Positions 18,529 to 28,485 of a stretch of DNA of 64,000 nt are shown in pieces; the stretch's first letter is position 1, and each line of letters opens with the position of its first letter. This DNA comes from Vibrio tubiashii (lineage in GTDB: Bacteria > Pseudomonadota > Gammaproteobacteria > Enterobacterales > Vibrionaceae). The notes under the pieces are model-generated. The model did no database searches. It saw only the letters and a program-made list of their open reading frames with translations, and was not told the DNA's origin. A program made the translations under genes and the position numbers. The stretch is taken from contig NZ_CP117029.1 of the NCBI RefSeq assembly GCF_028551255.1, forward strand, positions 2,666,001 through 2,730,000. The letters run 5' to 3'.

Positions 18529-19245
18529 ATGCAAACCCCGCACATTCTTATTGTTGAAGATGAGCAAGTAACTCGTAACACTCTAAAGAGTATTTTTGAA
18601 GCAGAGGGATACGCTGTTTTTGAGGCCAGTGACGGTGAAGAGATGCACCAGGTGCTGTCTGATAACCAAGTGAACTTGGTCATTATGGACATCAACCTAC
18701 CAGGCAAGAATGGTCTACTGCTCGCTCGCGAACTGCGTGAGCAAGCTAACGTTGCACTAATGTTCTTAACAGGCCGTGACAATGAAGTTGATAAGATTCT
18801 TGGTCTAGAAATCGGTGCTGACGATTACATCACTAAACCGTTTAACCCACGTGAACTGACTATCCGTGCTCGCAACCTACTGAATCGCTCGATGAATTCA
18901 AGCGCAGTTAGCGAAGAAAAGCGCAGCGTAGAGAAATACGAGTTCAATGGTTGGGTACTTGATATCAACAGTCGCTCACTGGTTAGCCCAAGCGGCGATG
19001 GCTACAAGCTACCGCGTTCTGAGTTCCGTGCTCTACTTCACTTCTGTGAAAACCCTGGCAAGATTCAGACACGTGCAGACCTGCTGAAGAAAATGACAGG
19101 TCGCGAACTTAAGCCTCACGACCGTACTGTTGACGTAACGATTCGTCGTATTCGTAAGCACTTTGAATCAGTTTCTGGTACACCAGAAATCATTGCAACG
19201 ATTCACGGTGAAGGCTACCGCTTCTGTGGTGATCTAGAAGAGTAA
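18529..19245 (+). CDS. arcA: Aerobic respiration control response regulator ArcA
   Basis: OmpR-type response regulator of the ArcB/ArcA system, repressing aerobic respiratory genes when quinones are reduced. The 238-aa product has a receiver domain (1-120) with acidic pocket E10/D11, phosphoacceptor Asp54 (VIMDINLPG), Thr in FLTGRD and Lys in YITKPF. A winged-helix DNA-binding domain spans about 135-235 ([36 protein letters not shown]). It is monocistronic with a 326-bp upstream spacer holding an FNR box, and a terminator follows. Confidence 0.97.
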   Translation: MQTPHILIVEDEQVTRNTLKSIFEAEGYAVFEASDGEEMHQVLSDNQVNLVIMDINLPGKNGLLLARELREQANVALMFLTGRDNEVDKILGLEIGADDYITKPFNPRELTIRARNLLNRSMNSSAVSEEKRSVEKYEFNGWVLDINSRSLVSPSGDGYKLPRSEFRALLHFCENPGKIQTRADLLKKMTGRELKPHDRTVDVTIRRIRKHFESVSGTPEIIATIHGEGYRFCGDLEE

Positions 19246-19257
19246 TCAACTCTTTAT

Positions 19258-19288
19258 CAAAAAATGGAGCCAATCGGCTCCATTTTTG
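19258..19288 (+). terminator. Terminator of arcA
   Basis: ATGGAGCC (19264-19271) pairs with GGCTCCAT (19276-19283), followed by five T. Confidence 0.85.
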
Positions 19289-19302
19289 TATATATTGGAT
19301 AT

Positions 19303-19334
19303 AAAAATGCTCGCTATTTAGCGAGCATTTTTTC
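19303..19334 (-). terminator. Terminator of glnE-hldE
   Basis: ATGCTCGCTA (19307-19316) and TAGCGAGCAT (19319-19328), flanked by A and T runs. It lies 30 bp past the hldE stop on the minus strand. Confidence 0.8.
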
Positions 19335-19362
19335 ATTCGTTGTTAGGGTCTGTTGACCTAGG

Positions 19363-20793
19363 TTAGCCGCGGCCACCTTTGATAGCATCGATGATCTCAG
19401 TCGTCGAACAACCATCTTCAAAGTTAAGCACTTTAACTTCACCACCATTAGCGATCACTTCTTTACCACCCGCAATCTCTTCAGGTTTGTAGTCACCGCC
19501 TTTTACTAGCAAGTCAGGTAGAACCTCAGAGATCAAACGCTGCGGTGTGTCTTCACCAAAAGGCACCACCCAATCAACCGCACCAAGACCTGCTAATACT
19601 GCCATACGACGATCAGTAGGGTTCACCGGACGGCCTGGGCCTTTAAGGCGTTTCACCGATTCATCGGTATTAACAGCAACAATCAAGCGATCGCCTAGCT
19701 CAGCAGCGTGGTTTAGGTAAGAGACATGACCTGCGTGAAGAATATCAAAACAGCCATTAGTCATGACAACCTTCTCGCCTTTTGACTGTGCTTTCTTAAC
19801 CGCTTCAATCAGCGCCTGCTCACCAATCACACCAAAGTCGGTATCTTGGCTACCATGTACCGCTTCAGCAAGTTCAATAGTTGAAACGGTTGATGTACCG
19901 AGCTTACCAACAACAACGCCAGCTGCAGCATTGGCAAGTGCGCAAGCTTGATCCAACGGTTTACCCGCTGCGACAGAAGCTGCCAGTACAGAGATTACCG
20001 TATCACCCGCACCCGTTACGTCGTAGACTTCTTTCGCTTGAGTTGGAAGGTGGAAAGGTTCTTGATCACGGCGTAGTAGTGTCATGCCATGCTCACTGCG
20101 AGTCACCAGTAGTGCTTCGAAGTCAAATTCTTCAATCAGTGCTAAACCTTTCTCGACTAGCTCTTCATCCGTTTTTACCTTACCAACCACATGCTCAAAT
20201 TCCGCCATGTTTGGCGTCAGTAGCGTCGCACCACGGTAACGTTCAAAGTCCGCACCTTTCGGGTCGATAAATACTGGCACTTTAGCGGCGCGTGCTTTTT
20301 GGATGAACTGCTGAACATGCTCTAGTGCGCCTTTAGCGTAATCAGATAGCACCACTGACTTCACTTTTGGTAGCGCTTGTTCCATACGATCGAGAATCAG
20401 CTCAGCATCAACGTTTTCAAATTTGTCTTCAAAGTCTAAACGAATCAGTTGCTGACCGCGGCTTAATACGCGCAGCTTAGTAATCGTTGGGTAGTTTGGC
20501 AATCCAACAAAATCACATTTCACTTTTAGAGCTGAAAGCGTCTCGTTAAGTACTTTGGCAGGTTCATCAATCCCTGTTAAACCAACAATATGAGCATGAC
20601 CACCAAGTGAGGCGATATTCATCGCAACGTTGGCAGCACCACCAGGACGCTCTTCATTGTTTTCTACTTTTACTACAGGCACTGGTGCTTCAGGTGAAAT
20701 GCGCCCTGTTGGCCCATACCAATAGCGATCTAACATCACGTCGCCGATAATAAGCACGCCAGAATCACTGTAGTTCGGTAGGATTGGCTTCAT
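19363..20793 (-). CDS. hldE: Bifunctional heptose-7-phosphate kinase / heptose-1-phosphate adenylyltransferase HldE
   Basis: Makes ADP-D-glycero-D-manno-heptose for the LPS inner core. The 476-aa product has a ribokinase-type domain (1 to about 315, [16 protein letters not shown] and the catalytic [14 protein letters not shown]) and a nucleotidyltransferase domain (about 340-476, [16 protein letters not shown]). A GGAGAA site precedes ATG 20793. It follows glnE by 51 bp on the same strand, the order found in enterics, and ends at a clear terminator. Confidence 0.96.
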   Translation of the reverse strand: MKPILPNYSDSGVLIIGDVMLDRYWYGPTGRISPEAPVPVVKVENNEERPGGAANVAMNIASLGGHAHIVGLTGIDEPAKVLNETLSALKVKCDFVGLPNYPTITKLRVLSRGQQLIRLDFEDKFENVDAELILDRMEQALPKVKSVVLSDYAKGALEHVQQFIQKARAAKVPVFIDPKGADFERYRGATLLTPNMAEFEHVVGKVKTDEELVEKGLALIEEFDFEALLVTRSEHGMTLLRRDQEPFHLPTQAKEVYDVTGAGDTVISVLAASVAAGKPLDQACALANAAAGVVVGKLGTSTVSTIELAEAVHGSQDTDFGVIGEQALIEAVKKAQSKGEKVVMTNGCFDILHAGHVSYLNHAAELGDRLIVAVNTDESVKRLKGPGRPVNPTDRRMAVLAGLGAVDWVVPFGEDTPQRLISEVLPDLLVKGGDYKPEEIAGGKEVIANGGEVKVLNFEDGCSTTEIIDAIKGGRG

Positions 20794-20845
20794 TGTGGTT
20801 CTCCAAATTCTAATTCGGGCAAGAGTTTAGCATAAAGGCTCGACG

Positions 20846-23686
20846 TTATTCTAACCACTCGTGCCATAGCTTAGTCACAAGCTCACGCTCTTTGACTAAT
20901 TTTTCGTCTGCCACATCGGCATCGAGGTTTAATAAGTTGCGATGATGGATCTGATCTCGCATTGTCGTGTAGGCATAAGTGAGCGCCATAGCAGCCCCTT
21001 CATCCATAATGCCTTGTGCCATCATGCTTTCAAATATACGTACATTGTCACTCCAGCGAGTAAGCTTAGGCTTTTGATGACTGTAGCGTAAGACAAGGTA
21101 TTGAGCTAAAAATTCAACGTCGGTGATACCGCCCGGATCTTGTTTGAGCATAAAGCGCCCTGCTTTCTTGCCGCCCAAGTGATCACGCATTTTGACCCGC
21201 ATTTCAGAGACATCTTTAACCAGTTTAGCTTCATCACGCTCTAGGCAAAGAATATCGTGGCGTGTTTGTGCAAAAGCTTGCTGCAGAGGCGCATCCCCGT
21301 AAATCATCCGCGCCCGGACGAGTGCCTGATGCTCCCAAGTCCAAGCCTCATCACGCTGATACTCATCAAACGCGTCAGTAGGGCTTACCAATAAGCCAGA
21401 AGCGCCAGAAGGGCGTAAGCGAGTGTCGACTTCATACAGTATCCCTGATGCGGTTCGCGTAGAGAAGATATGAATCACGCGTTGCGCTAAGCGTAAGTAG
21501 AACTGGCGGCCATCAATCTCTTTTTTACCATCGGTATAAACGTGGACCGGGCAGTCATGCATAAAGACGATATCTAAGTCCGAGTTATAGCCAAGCTCCC
21601 AGCCCCCTACTTTACCGTAGCCAACCACTGCAAAGCCTTTGCCATCGCGTTCTTTAATATGAGTCGGCTCACCATATTTCTCGGTCATCTGTAGCCATGC
21701 TTGGTTGACTACCGACTCAACGATCGCTTCTGCAAGGTAAGTTAAGTGATCACTCACTTTCATCACAGGTAAAACACCCGCAATATCTGCTGCTGCAATT
21801 CTTAAGATACAGATCTGCTTAAACTGACGCAGCGCCTCCATCTGCTGCTCCATATCATCTTCTGGGATGCGAGCCAGGAAGTCGCGGAGTTCAGTGCGAT
21901 AGCTTTCAAGTGGGACTGGGTTGTATAGCTGCTGTGGGTCAATAAGCTCATCAAGCAAGATAGGATAACGACCCAGTTGCTCAGAAATCATCGGGCTTGC
22001 GGTACACAAACGAACGAGCTGGACTAGAGCCGCTTGGTGCTCATCGAGTAGCTCTAAATAGGTTGTTCGAGTGACAATCTTATGCAGTAAATGCAACACG
22101 CGCGGCAGGCCAAACTTGGCATCTTGATGGCTATAGATGGCCGAGAAAATCTTCGGCATCAGCTTGTTGAGCACTTCACGGCCACGCGGACCAAGCGTTT
22201 TCTTAGCCAAATCTTGCTTAAATTGGATAATGGTTTGCGCCATTTGCTGCGGATCATCGGCTTGAATATCATGCTCTAAGATATGCTCAATCACATCTTG
22301 CTTAGCCGCCATATCCCACAGCTCGGTAAAGTGCTTGGCAATATCTTGCTGCTCTTCCTCTTCTTCACCAATCAAAGTGGCAAAAACGGCATGAACATTG
22401 GCCATATGCTGTTGCACATCAGCAATAAGATCTTGCCACTGGCTATAGCCCATCGCTACCGCTAGCTGAAGCTGTTCAGTGTCCGATTCTGGCAAGGTCT
22501 GCGTTTGCTTATCTGCCATTGCCTGCAGTAAGTTTTCTAAGCGACGTAAAAACTTATACGCATTGCGTAAATGATCGGTTTCTTTGGCACTCAGCTGTTC
22601 TAACTCTTCAATCGCATCAAGTGTATCTAACAAGCCACGTTGACGTAAGCTTGGTTCGCGGCCACCGCGGATAAGCTGAAACACTTGAGCAATAAATTCA
22701 ATTTCACGTATGCCGCCCGCACCAAGCTTAATATTGTTGCTCAGCCCGCGGCGACGCACTTCGCTACTAATCATCGATTTCATACGGCGCAATGATTGAA
22801 TCGCACTAAAATCAATGTAGCGACGGAAAACGAATGGGCGCAGCATCTGACGTAACTCTTGGTATTCAGGGTACATCTCGCGCCCCATCACACGCGCCTT
22901 GATCATCGCGTAACGTTCCCAATCGCGCCCTTGCTCTTGGTAGTAATCTTCTAGTGCTGCGTAACTCATCACTAGTGGTCCACTATCTCCAAACGGACGC
23001 AGGCGCATATCAACTCGGTAACAGAAACCATCGAAAGTCTGCTGATCGAGCGCTTTAATGATCCGTTGACCTAAACGAGTAAAAAATTGAGCATTGGCGA
23101 TACTGCGACGAGCACCTTGAGTTTCACCGTTTTCTGGATAGGTAAAGATCAGATCGATATCCGATGAGAAATTAAGCTCCCCACCGCCAAGTTTACCCAT
23201 ACCAATAATCAGCATCGGCTGCGCTTCACCTTGCGCATTGGTCGGCGTTCCCCACAACTCACAACACGCTTTGTACTGCCATTGGTAGGTTTCGAAAATC
23301 ATCGCTTCCGCAAGCTGCGATAGGTGCTCTAGGCTCTGCTCTAATGGCCATGACGCTGTAAAGTCTCGCCACGCAATATAAGTCATCTCTCGGTTACGAA
23401 ACTGCCTTAACACCCGGTGACCTTGCATTTCATCACTACAAGGTTCAAGTAACTGTGATAAACGTTGTCGGTACTGCTCGCAGCGCGACTCTTCGGCTAA
23501 CATGGCAGGAAGTGCCTGAACTAACTCTTCGTCGCTACTTAAAGTTTGGCTAATAAACTTACTCAAGCCAGTCACGTAGCCAAGCTGTTCTTTTAGAACC
23601 ATTGGCCAACTATTTAACGCTTGAGAGGTAGAGAGTGATTCGAGAGCAGAGTGAGAAATTGCAGTAAGACTTTCGGGCAGTTGCAT
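20846..23686 (-). CDS. glnE: Bifunctional glutamine synthetase adenylyltransferase / deadenylylase
   Basis: Controls glutamine synthetase by adding or removing AMP in response to PII and glutamine. The 946-aa product is family length and has two nucleotidyltransferase domains: the N-terminal deadenylylase (NFSSDIDLIF, about 175-185) and the C-terminal adenylylase (YNSDLDIVFMHD, about 695-705), each with a GKxGG-type motif before it, plus the PII-sensing linker. An AAGGAA site precedes the ATG. Probably co-transcribed with hldE. Confidence 0.97.
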   Translation of the reverse strand: MQLPESLTAISHSALESLSTSQALNSWPMVLKEQLGYVTGLSKFISQTLSSDEELVQALPAMLAEESRCEQYRQRLSQLLEPCSDEMQGHRVLRQFRNREMTYIAWRDFTASWPLEQSLEHLSQLAEAMIFETYQWQYKACCELWGTPTNAQGEAQPMLIIGMGKLGGGELNFSSDIDLIFTYPENGETQGARRSIANAQFFTRLGQRIIKALDQQTFDGFCYRVDMRLRPFGDSGPLVMSYAALEDYYQEQGRDWERYAMIKARVMGREMYPEYQELRQMLRPFVFRRYIDFSAIQSLRRMKSMISSEVRRRGLSNNIKLGAGGIREIEFIAQVFQLIRGGREPSLRQRGLLDTLDAIEELEQLSAKETDHLRNAYKFLRRLENLLQAMADKQTQTLPESDTEQLQLAVAMGYSQWQDLIADVQQHMANVHAVFATLIGEEEEEQQDIAKHFTELWDMAAKQDVIEHILEHDIQADDPQQMAQTIIQFKQDLAKKTLGPRGREVLNKLMPKIFSAIYSHQDAKFGLPRVLHLLHKIVTRTTYLELLDEHQAALVQLVRLCTASPMISEQLGRYPILLDELIDPQQLYNPVPLESYRTELRDFLARIPEDDMEQQMEALRQFKQICILRIAAADIAGVLPVMKVSDHLTYLAEAIVESVVNQAWLQMTEKYGEPTHIKERDGKGFAVVGYGKVGGWELGYNSDLDIVFMHDCPVHVYTDGKKEIDGRQFYLRLAQRVIHIFSTRTASGILYEVDTRLRPSGASGLLVSPTDAFDEYQRDEAWTWEHQALVRARMIYGDAPLQQAFAQTRHDILCLERDEAKLVKDVSEMRVKMRDHLGGKKAGRFMLKQDPGGITDVEFLAQYLVLRYSHQKPKLTRWSDNVRIFESMMAQGIMDEGAAMALTYAYTTMRDQIHHRNLLNLDADVADEKLVKERELVTKLWHEWLE

Positions 23687-23745
23687 GATTCTTCCTTGTA
23701 GAGAAATACCAATCGAGAGAAGGGTAATCCCTTATTTATACCAAT

Positions 23746-23779
23746 AAAAAACGCCCACTAGTAGCCAGTGAGCGTTTAT
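23746..23779 (-). terminator. Terminator of the chemoreceptor gene
   Basis: AACGCCCACT (23750-23759) pairs with AGTGAGCGTT (23767-23776) with one wobble; six T follow on the minus strand. Confidence 0.75.
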
Positions 23780-23797
23780 AAGGAGTAAGTTGAGAAG

Positions 23798-25054
23798 CTA
23801 GACTTTAAATGAAGTGATCTTCTTATCTAACTCTTCCGCGTTTTGCTGCATAATTTCAGACGTTTCAAGTAGCTCAGAAACCACAGTAACCGAGGCCTCA
23901 ACCAGTTCACGAACATTGGTTAGGTTCTGATTCATCTCTTCCGCTACGCTGCTTTGTTGACCGGCTGCCGTTGCAATTTGGAAGTTCATGTCGTTGATCT
24001 GGTGAACTTGACCAACAATGCCATCCAACTCGCTGCCCGCATTAGTTACAAGCTCTACCCCTTCTGCCGCTTCAACAACGCTCTTCTCCATCAATTCAAC
24101 CGCCGAGTTGGCACTTGATTGCAATTGAGTGATCATCTCTTGAATTTCAACGGTCGCTTGTTGGGTACGCTGTGCTAGGTTACGTACTTCATCGGCAACC
24201 ACAGCAAAGCCACGACCGGCTTCACCCGCACGGGCAGCCTCAATAGCAGCATTCAAAGCCAATAGGTTAGTCTGCTCTGAAATACCTTGAATGGTACCGA
24301 CCACGCTACCGATAGAGTCAACGCTCTCTTCGACTTGGTTCACCGCTTGAGCAGAAGCAGAAATATCTTGTGACAGCTCACTAATCTTAACCACTGTATC
24401 TTGTACAAAACGCTGACCGGTTGCTGCCTGCCCTGACGCACTTTCCGTCAATGTTGACGCGTTTTGTGCATGATCCGCGACGGTTTGCACTGTCGAGGTC
24501 ATCTCACTCATCGCCGTTGCCAGTTGGTCGATCTCATTGAATTCTTCCTGTGCCGACTCTTTGGTCTCGGACATACTAAGCGTCATCACCTCAGTTAGTC
24601 CCGCAAGCTCTTGAGAAGCACCAACCTGCAATTTGATCATCTCTTGCAGCTGTACTCGCGTTTTTTCTAGCTCACGTGCAACGTCACCGTACTCGTCTTT
24701 ACATTCCATTTCGATTGGCACTGACAAGTCTTTCTCTGCCATGGTTCTAATCGAGTCGCTAAGGTATTGGGTCTGGCGCAGCATCACACGTGCAGCAAAT
24801 AACAGAAGGATAACGAAGACCACGATCATGATGACGGTTTGCCATACAACCTGGACTAAATAGGCTTCATAGTGCTGTTGTGCTACTTGCGCATTTTGTG
24901 TCGCTGCTAGCAGTGCATCGTAAAATGTACTCGCATCCCACAACTGCTTGCCGATGATCAATAACGTACTGAACACCATCAGCATTACCATTTTAGGAAC
25001 AAGGCGAATATCCGTGATCACGCGTTCCCATGGCTTAAATGCCATCTTGGTCAT
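23798..25054 (-). CDS. Methyl-accepting chemotaxis protein with minimal periplasmic domain
   Basis: 418 aa. Two transmembrane helices (about 19-37 and 68-88) enclose only about 30 residues, so there is no room for a folded ligand-binding domain. A HAMP-like linker (about 90-145) precedes the signalling coiled coil, whose hairpin tip reads [34 protein letters not shown]. No CheB/CheR pentapeptide at the C-terminus. It may sense membrane or cytoplasmic state rather than an external ligand; that is inference. Start 25054 has a GGAG site. It separates glnE from the CYTH/CHAD gene, which are adjacent in E. coli. Confidence 0.9.
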   Translation of the reverse strand: MTKMAFKPWERVITDIRLVPKMVMLMVFSTLLIIGKQLWDASTFYDALLAATQNAQVAQQHYEAYLVQVVWQTVIMIVVFVILLLFAARVMLRQTQYLSDSIRTMAEKDLSVPIEMECKDEYGDVARELEKTRVQLQEMIKLQVGASQELAGLTEVMTLSMSETKESAQEEFNEIDQLATAMSEMTSTVQTVADHAQNASTLTESASGQAATGQRFVQDTVVKISELSQDISASAQAVNQVEESVDSIGSVVGTIQGISEQTNLLALNAAIEAARAGEAGRGFAVVADEVRNLAQRTQQATVEIQEMITQLQSSANSAVELMEKSVVEAAEGVELVTNAGSELDGIVGQVHQINDMNFQIATAAGQQSSVAEEMNQNLTNVRELVEASVTVVSELLETSEIMQQNAEELDKKITSFKV

Positions 25055-25165
25055 TGTCCATTCTCCATTTCGTCAATTTTATCTTTGCAGCGCTTTGTAC
25101 TAGAGTGAGCGTAACTGAGACCCAATCCTCTGGTTTCACTGCAATTTATTTATTTCGAGCCTCGT

Positions 25166-25933
25166 ATGAATAAAGATAATATCAAAGACGATACAAAACC
25201 GATGAGCTTGCTATCACTAATCCTGTCTTTTATGGCTCTAATTGTGATCTCTGGCTTATTGTTTTTTCCATTACGCCCAGAAACTCGACAAGTACTTATC
25301 GGCCTCGACTTTATAATCTGTAGCATATTCCTCCTACAACTCAGCGTAGATTTGATCCGTGCTCCAAATCGGATGCAATTTATGAAACGCCATTGGATAG
25401 ACTTTGTGGCAAGTATCCCGATGATCGAACCACTACGCTACGCACGATTATTTTCAATTTTACGAGTGATCTTGGTTATTCGATCGAGTCGCAGCGTGAT
25501 CAAGCAACTGCTCAAGAACAAGCATGAAACGACATTAGCGTCGATCTTATTGCTTATGGTGATCTTACTCACCGCGGGATCAAGCATGATGCTGTTTATT
25601 GAAGGCCACTCACCGGATGCCAATATTCATGATGGTGGCGATGCAATGTGGTGGGCGCTAGTGACAATTTCAACGGTCGGTTATGGGGACCACTACCCCG
25701 TCACCAACGCAGGACGAATTTTAGCGGCGGGGTTGATCATTTGTGGTGTAGGTTTGTTTGGTATGATTTCTGGCCTAGTTACCTCGATGATTACTTCCCC
25801 GTCAAAAGTACAGACCACGCGTTCAGAAAATAAAGAACGCTTGCTGCTTGAGTTAGTCGAAAAACAAAACCAAATACTTGAACGCTTAGATCAGTTGGAA
25901 AGAAATCAAGACAGACAAAAACGGGAACCCTGA
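25166..25933 (+). CDS. Voltage-gated-type potassium channel
   Basis: 255 aa. An S1-S4-like region (about 15-115) ends in the arginine-bearing helix LRYARLFSILRVILVIRSSRSVIKQLL, followed by S5, the pore helix and selectivity filter TVGYGD (170-175), and S6 (about 185-210). A coiled-coil tail follows (about 225-250, ENKERLLLELVEKQNQILERLDQLE), likely for tetramer assembly. It is divergent from the chemoreceptor. The last codons lie inside the stem of the terminator shared with the opposing CYTH gene. No RCK/TrkA domain is present. Confidence 0.88.
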   Translation: MNKDNIKDDTKPMSLLSLILSFMALIVISGLLFFPLRPETRQVLIGLDFIICSIFLLQLSVDLIRAPNRMQFMKRHWIDFVASIPMIEPLRYARLFSILRVILVIRSSRSVIKQLLKNKHETTLASILLLMVILLTAGSSMMLFIEGHSPDANIHDGGDAMWWALVTISTVGYGDHYPVTNAGRILAAGLIICGVGLFGMISGLVTSMITSPSKVQTTRSENKERLLLELVEKQNQILERLDQLERNQDRQKREP

Positions 25934-25944
25934 GGTTCCCGTTA
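25918..25944. terminator. Bidirectional terminator overlapping the channel stop codon
   Basis: AACGGGAACC (25920-25929), loop CTGA (part of the stop), GGTTCCCGTT. On the minus strand the stem is followed by five T, so it terminates the CYTH/CHAD gene; its left arm is coding for the K+ channel. Confidence 0.75.
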
Positions 25945-25948
25945 TCAA

Positions 25949-27466
25949 TTAATCTTGCCAGTATGGCTCGGCTTCGATGCAGATGACTCGCGTCTGCTCC
26001 ATCGCATGTAAGATTGAGCTTTCTTGTCTTGCTAACCAGCGCTCTAATTGCTCACGCTCTTCACCTTCAAGCTTCTCAACCAGTTGTTCTAAGGTTTTTA
26101 GTTTAAGCAGGTCATCAGTACCATGCAGCAAATCACTCCACGGTAAGCGGAAGCTATCGCGCTCATCAAAATCGAACAGGCTCGCAAAACTTACCCCTGT
26201 ATAGAGGTTACGCATCAAGCGGTATTGCTGCTCTATATAGTCGGCACTCGTTAGGCTTCTTTCTGGTGGAAAAGCTTCCATCAACTCAGCCCAAGTCCGG
26301 TCCAATTGCTGAACGGAAAAGTGCTCAATATTAAGTGACATCTTCTCACGGGATTTTTCATCTAAGAAAGGCTGCCAACCGCGCGTCAGGATCCAACGAC
26401 TCAGATCGAGCAACAGACCTGTGTAGCGCGCAGAGTTGAGCAGCTCTAAAATCTGATCGCGACTTGGTAGCTGCTCTTGCATCAGTTTGAGCTCACCAAC
26501 AAGGAATTTACGTGCGTCCAATTTACGCAGCGCATGGCCTTTGTCATCGAGAAGGTCATCTAAATAGTCGTAGTCATGCAACCATTCGAGGTCTTGCTCT
26601 AGCCATTTCAACTCTTGACGTAAGATAGCGCTCGCTCGACGAGGGACGACGCCACCATAAACGGTCAAGATCTGACGAATAAAGCTGATCGAGTTTTTGA
26701 TTTCATGAACCGCTTCAATAGAATCACGCTCTGAAAAAATCTGCTCGTGGTAATGCCAATGAGACAGCGCATGCTCTAGAGAATTGATAAAGCAAGATTC
26801 AACCGTATCGCTTTTGTCAGTCTTAACCAAAGGCAGTGGCTTAACTTCATCACCTTGGTAATCCATCGCCAAACGGTAGCCTTTAGCCGCTTTACTTAAG
26901 TTACCAAGACGCATCCCACCTTGCTCAGAGAAACTTCTTGCCAACGTAAACAAGGCATCGGTTTGACCCGACTTCAACTCAAGCTCCACTTCACAAATAG
27001 GATCTTCTTTACCATTTGCTTCTACTTTACCTTGGTCAAAGGCCACTTCGACTTGGCTACCGTCAGGCATCCCAATCAACCATTGTTCACGGGTAAAGTT
27101 AGTGGCAAACAGTGGCTGTAGCTCAGCTTGTAACGTCGCTACATCTTTGCCTGCAGGCCAAATATCTAGTGGATGAAGGGTAAGCTCTGGGTCGTTGCTG
27201 TCGTGTTCAGCGTTGAATTCCGGTCTTTGATGTAGACCCGCAACCACGCGTCCGGCAGTTTTCACCGTTTGCACATAAACATCGTCAAAACGACGAATAC
27301 GAAGGCCAATATCGTGTTGACGCAACCATTGGTCAGGCGTATCGAAATAGGTGTTACCTAACTCTCGACAACTGTGCTGAAGTACCTTGGTTTCTGATAT
27401 TTTCTGACGCAAAGTCTCTGAAAATTCGGGAGAAACAAAAAACTTCAGTTCTATCTCGGTTTCCAT
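25949..27466 (-). CDS. CYTH and CHAD domain protein, YgiF-type inorganic triphosphatase
   Basis: 505 aa. The CYTH domain (1 to about 200) starts with the signature ETEIELKFFV and has the tunnel residues expected of triphosphate tunnel enzymes (ELEVELKSG). The CHAD domain (about 220-495), rich in His, Arg and Lys helices (VHEIKNSISFIRQIL), binds polyphosphate in other proteins. E. coli YgiF hydrolyses tripolyphosphate. Start 27466 has an AAGGT site; the open frame runs 19 codons upstream. It faces the Pit phosphate transporter operon divergently, so the two neighbours share a phosphate theme. Confidence 0.9.
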   Translation of the reverse strand: METEIELKFFVSPEFSETLRQKISETKVLQHSCRELGNTYFDTPDQWLRQHDIGLRIRRFDDVYVQTVKTAGRVVAGLHQRPEFNAEHDSNDPELTLHPLDIWPAGKDVATLQAELQPLFATNFTREQWLIGMPDGSQVEVAFDQGKVEANGKEDPICEVELELKSGQTDALFTLARSFSEQGGMRLGNLSKAAKGYRLAMDYQGDEVKPLPLVKTDKSDTVESCFINSLEHALSHWHYHEQIFSERDSIEAVHEIKNSISFIRQILTVYGGVVPRRASAILRQELKWLEQDLEWLHDYDYLDDLLDDKGHALRKLDARKFLVGELKLMQEQLPSRDQILELLNSARYTGLLLDLSRWILTRGWQPFLDEKSREKMSLNIEHFSVQQLDRTWAELMEAFPPERSLTSADYIEQQYRLMRNLYTGVSFASLFDFDERDSFRLPWSDLLHGTDDLLKLKTLEQLVEKLEGEEREQLERWLARQESSILHAMEQTRVICIEAEPYWQD

Positions 27467-27672
27467 AGCTATACCTTTCAAAGCAGATAGAGACAGGATA
27501 TTGCCAATTTTCTTACTCGGCAAGAAAGAAATATCGCGCTAATGATGATCTAAAACAGTTTTAATGAGTGATTTAATGGGTTAACATGCGCGCCTTTATA
27601 GCCATCGTTCAACATTTCGCCATGAAATGGTGTATGTTAGTTTTTAGGTTATATTAATTGGGTTGAATGACC

Positions 27673-28353
27673 ATGCCAGTAAATACAATTATGGGGTTAT
27701 TTGCAAAGTCCCCTATTAAACCTTTGCAGCGCCACGTTGTGTGTGTAAACGAATGTTGCTCGCATCTCGTTAACTTCTTTGAAGTAAGTTCAAAGGGTGA
27801 CTGGGAAAAAGCATCTGAAATTCGTGCACAGATTTCTCACCTAGAGAAAGAAGCAGACGTACTAAAGCGCGAAATTCGTCTTAAACTTCCTCGCGGTTTG
27901 TTTATGCCAGTAGATCGTAGCGATATGCTTGAACTACTTACTCAGCAAGACAAACTAGCAAACCTTGCAAAAGACATTGCTGGCCGAGTATATGGCCGTC
28001 AATTGACTATCCCTGCACCTCTTCAAGAAAACTTCATTGCGTACGTAAAGCGTTGTTTAGACGCAGCAGAACAAGCGCAGAAAGTTATCAATGAGCTTGA
28101 TGAGTTATTGGAAACTGGATTTAAAGGCCGTGAAGTAACACTTGTGGCTGAAATGATCCACCAACTGGATGTGATTGAGGACGACACTGACGCGATGCAG
28201 ATTCAACTTCGCCAAGACCTAATGGCGATTGAAGCGGATCTGAATCCGATTGATGTGATGTTCCTTTACAAAATTCTAGAGTGGGTAGGTGGTATTGCTG
28301 ATCAGGCGCAACGTGTTGGTGCGCGTCTGGAAGTGATGCTATCTCGCTCATAA
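27673..28353 (+). CDS. DUF47 / TIGR00153 family protein, Pit-associated PhoU-like
   Basis: 226-aa helical protein resembling PhoU-like DUF47 proteins that accompany Pit transporters. It starts PVNTIMGLFAKSPIKPLQ, and family-like helices include FFEVSSKGDWEKASEIRAQISHLEKEADVLKREI and the C-terminal EWVGGIADQAQRVGARLEVML. An ATG at 27667 would add two residues. pit begins 132 bp downstream on the same strand. The usual inference is modulation or coupling of phosphate uptake, possibly metal-bridged; not proven. Confidence 0.88.
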   Translation: MPVNTIMGLFAKSPIKPLQRHVVCVNECCSHLVNFFEVSSKGDWEKASEIRAQISHLEKEADVLKREIRLKLPRGLFMPVDRSDMLELLTQQDKLANLAKDIAGRVYGRQLTIPAPLQENFIAYVKRCLDAAEQAQKVINELDELLETGFKGREVTLVAEMIHQLDVIEDDTDAMQIQLRQDLMAIEADLNPIDVMFLYKILEWVGGIADQAQRVGARLEVMLSRS

Positions 28354-28485
28354 ACATAAGTTAACCAAATAACGAAGAGCATCTAACTAGTTCACACCCC
28401 TGCTAGGCGATAAATACTGACGCGCTGAAGGGGTTTTGTCGTGCTGAATTTTTGCTCCGCTTGTTATCAACAACTAGGTATTACG

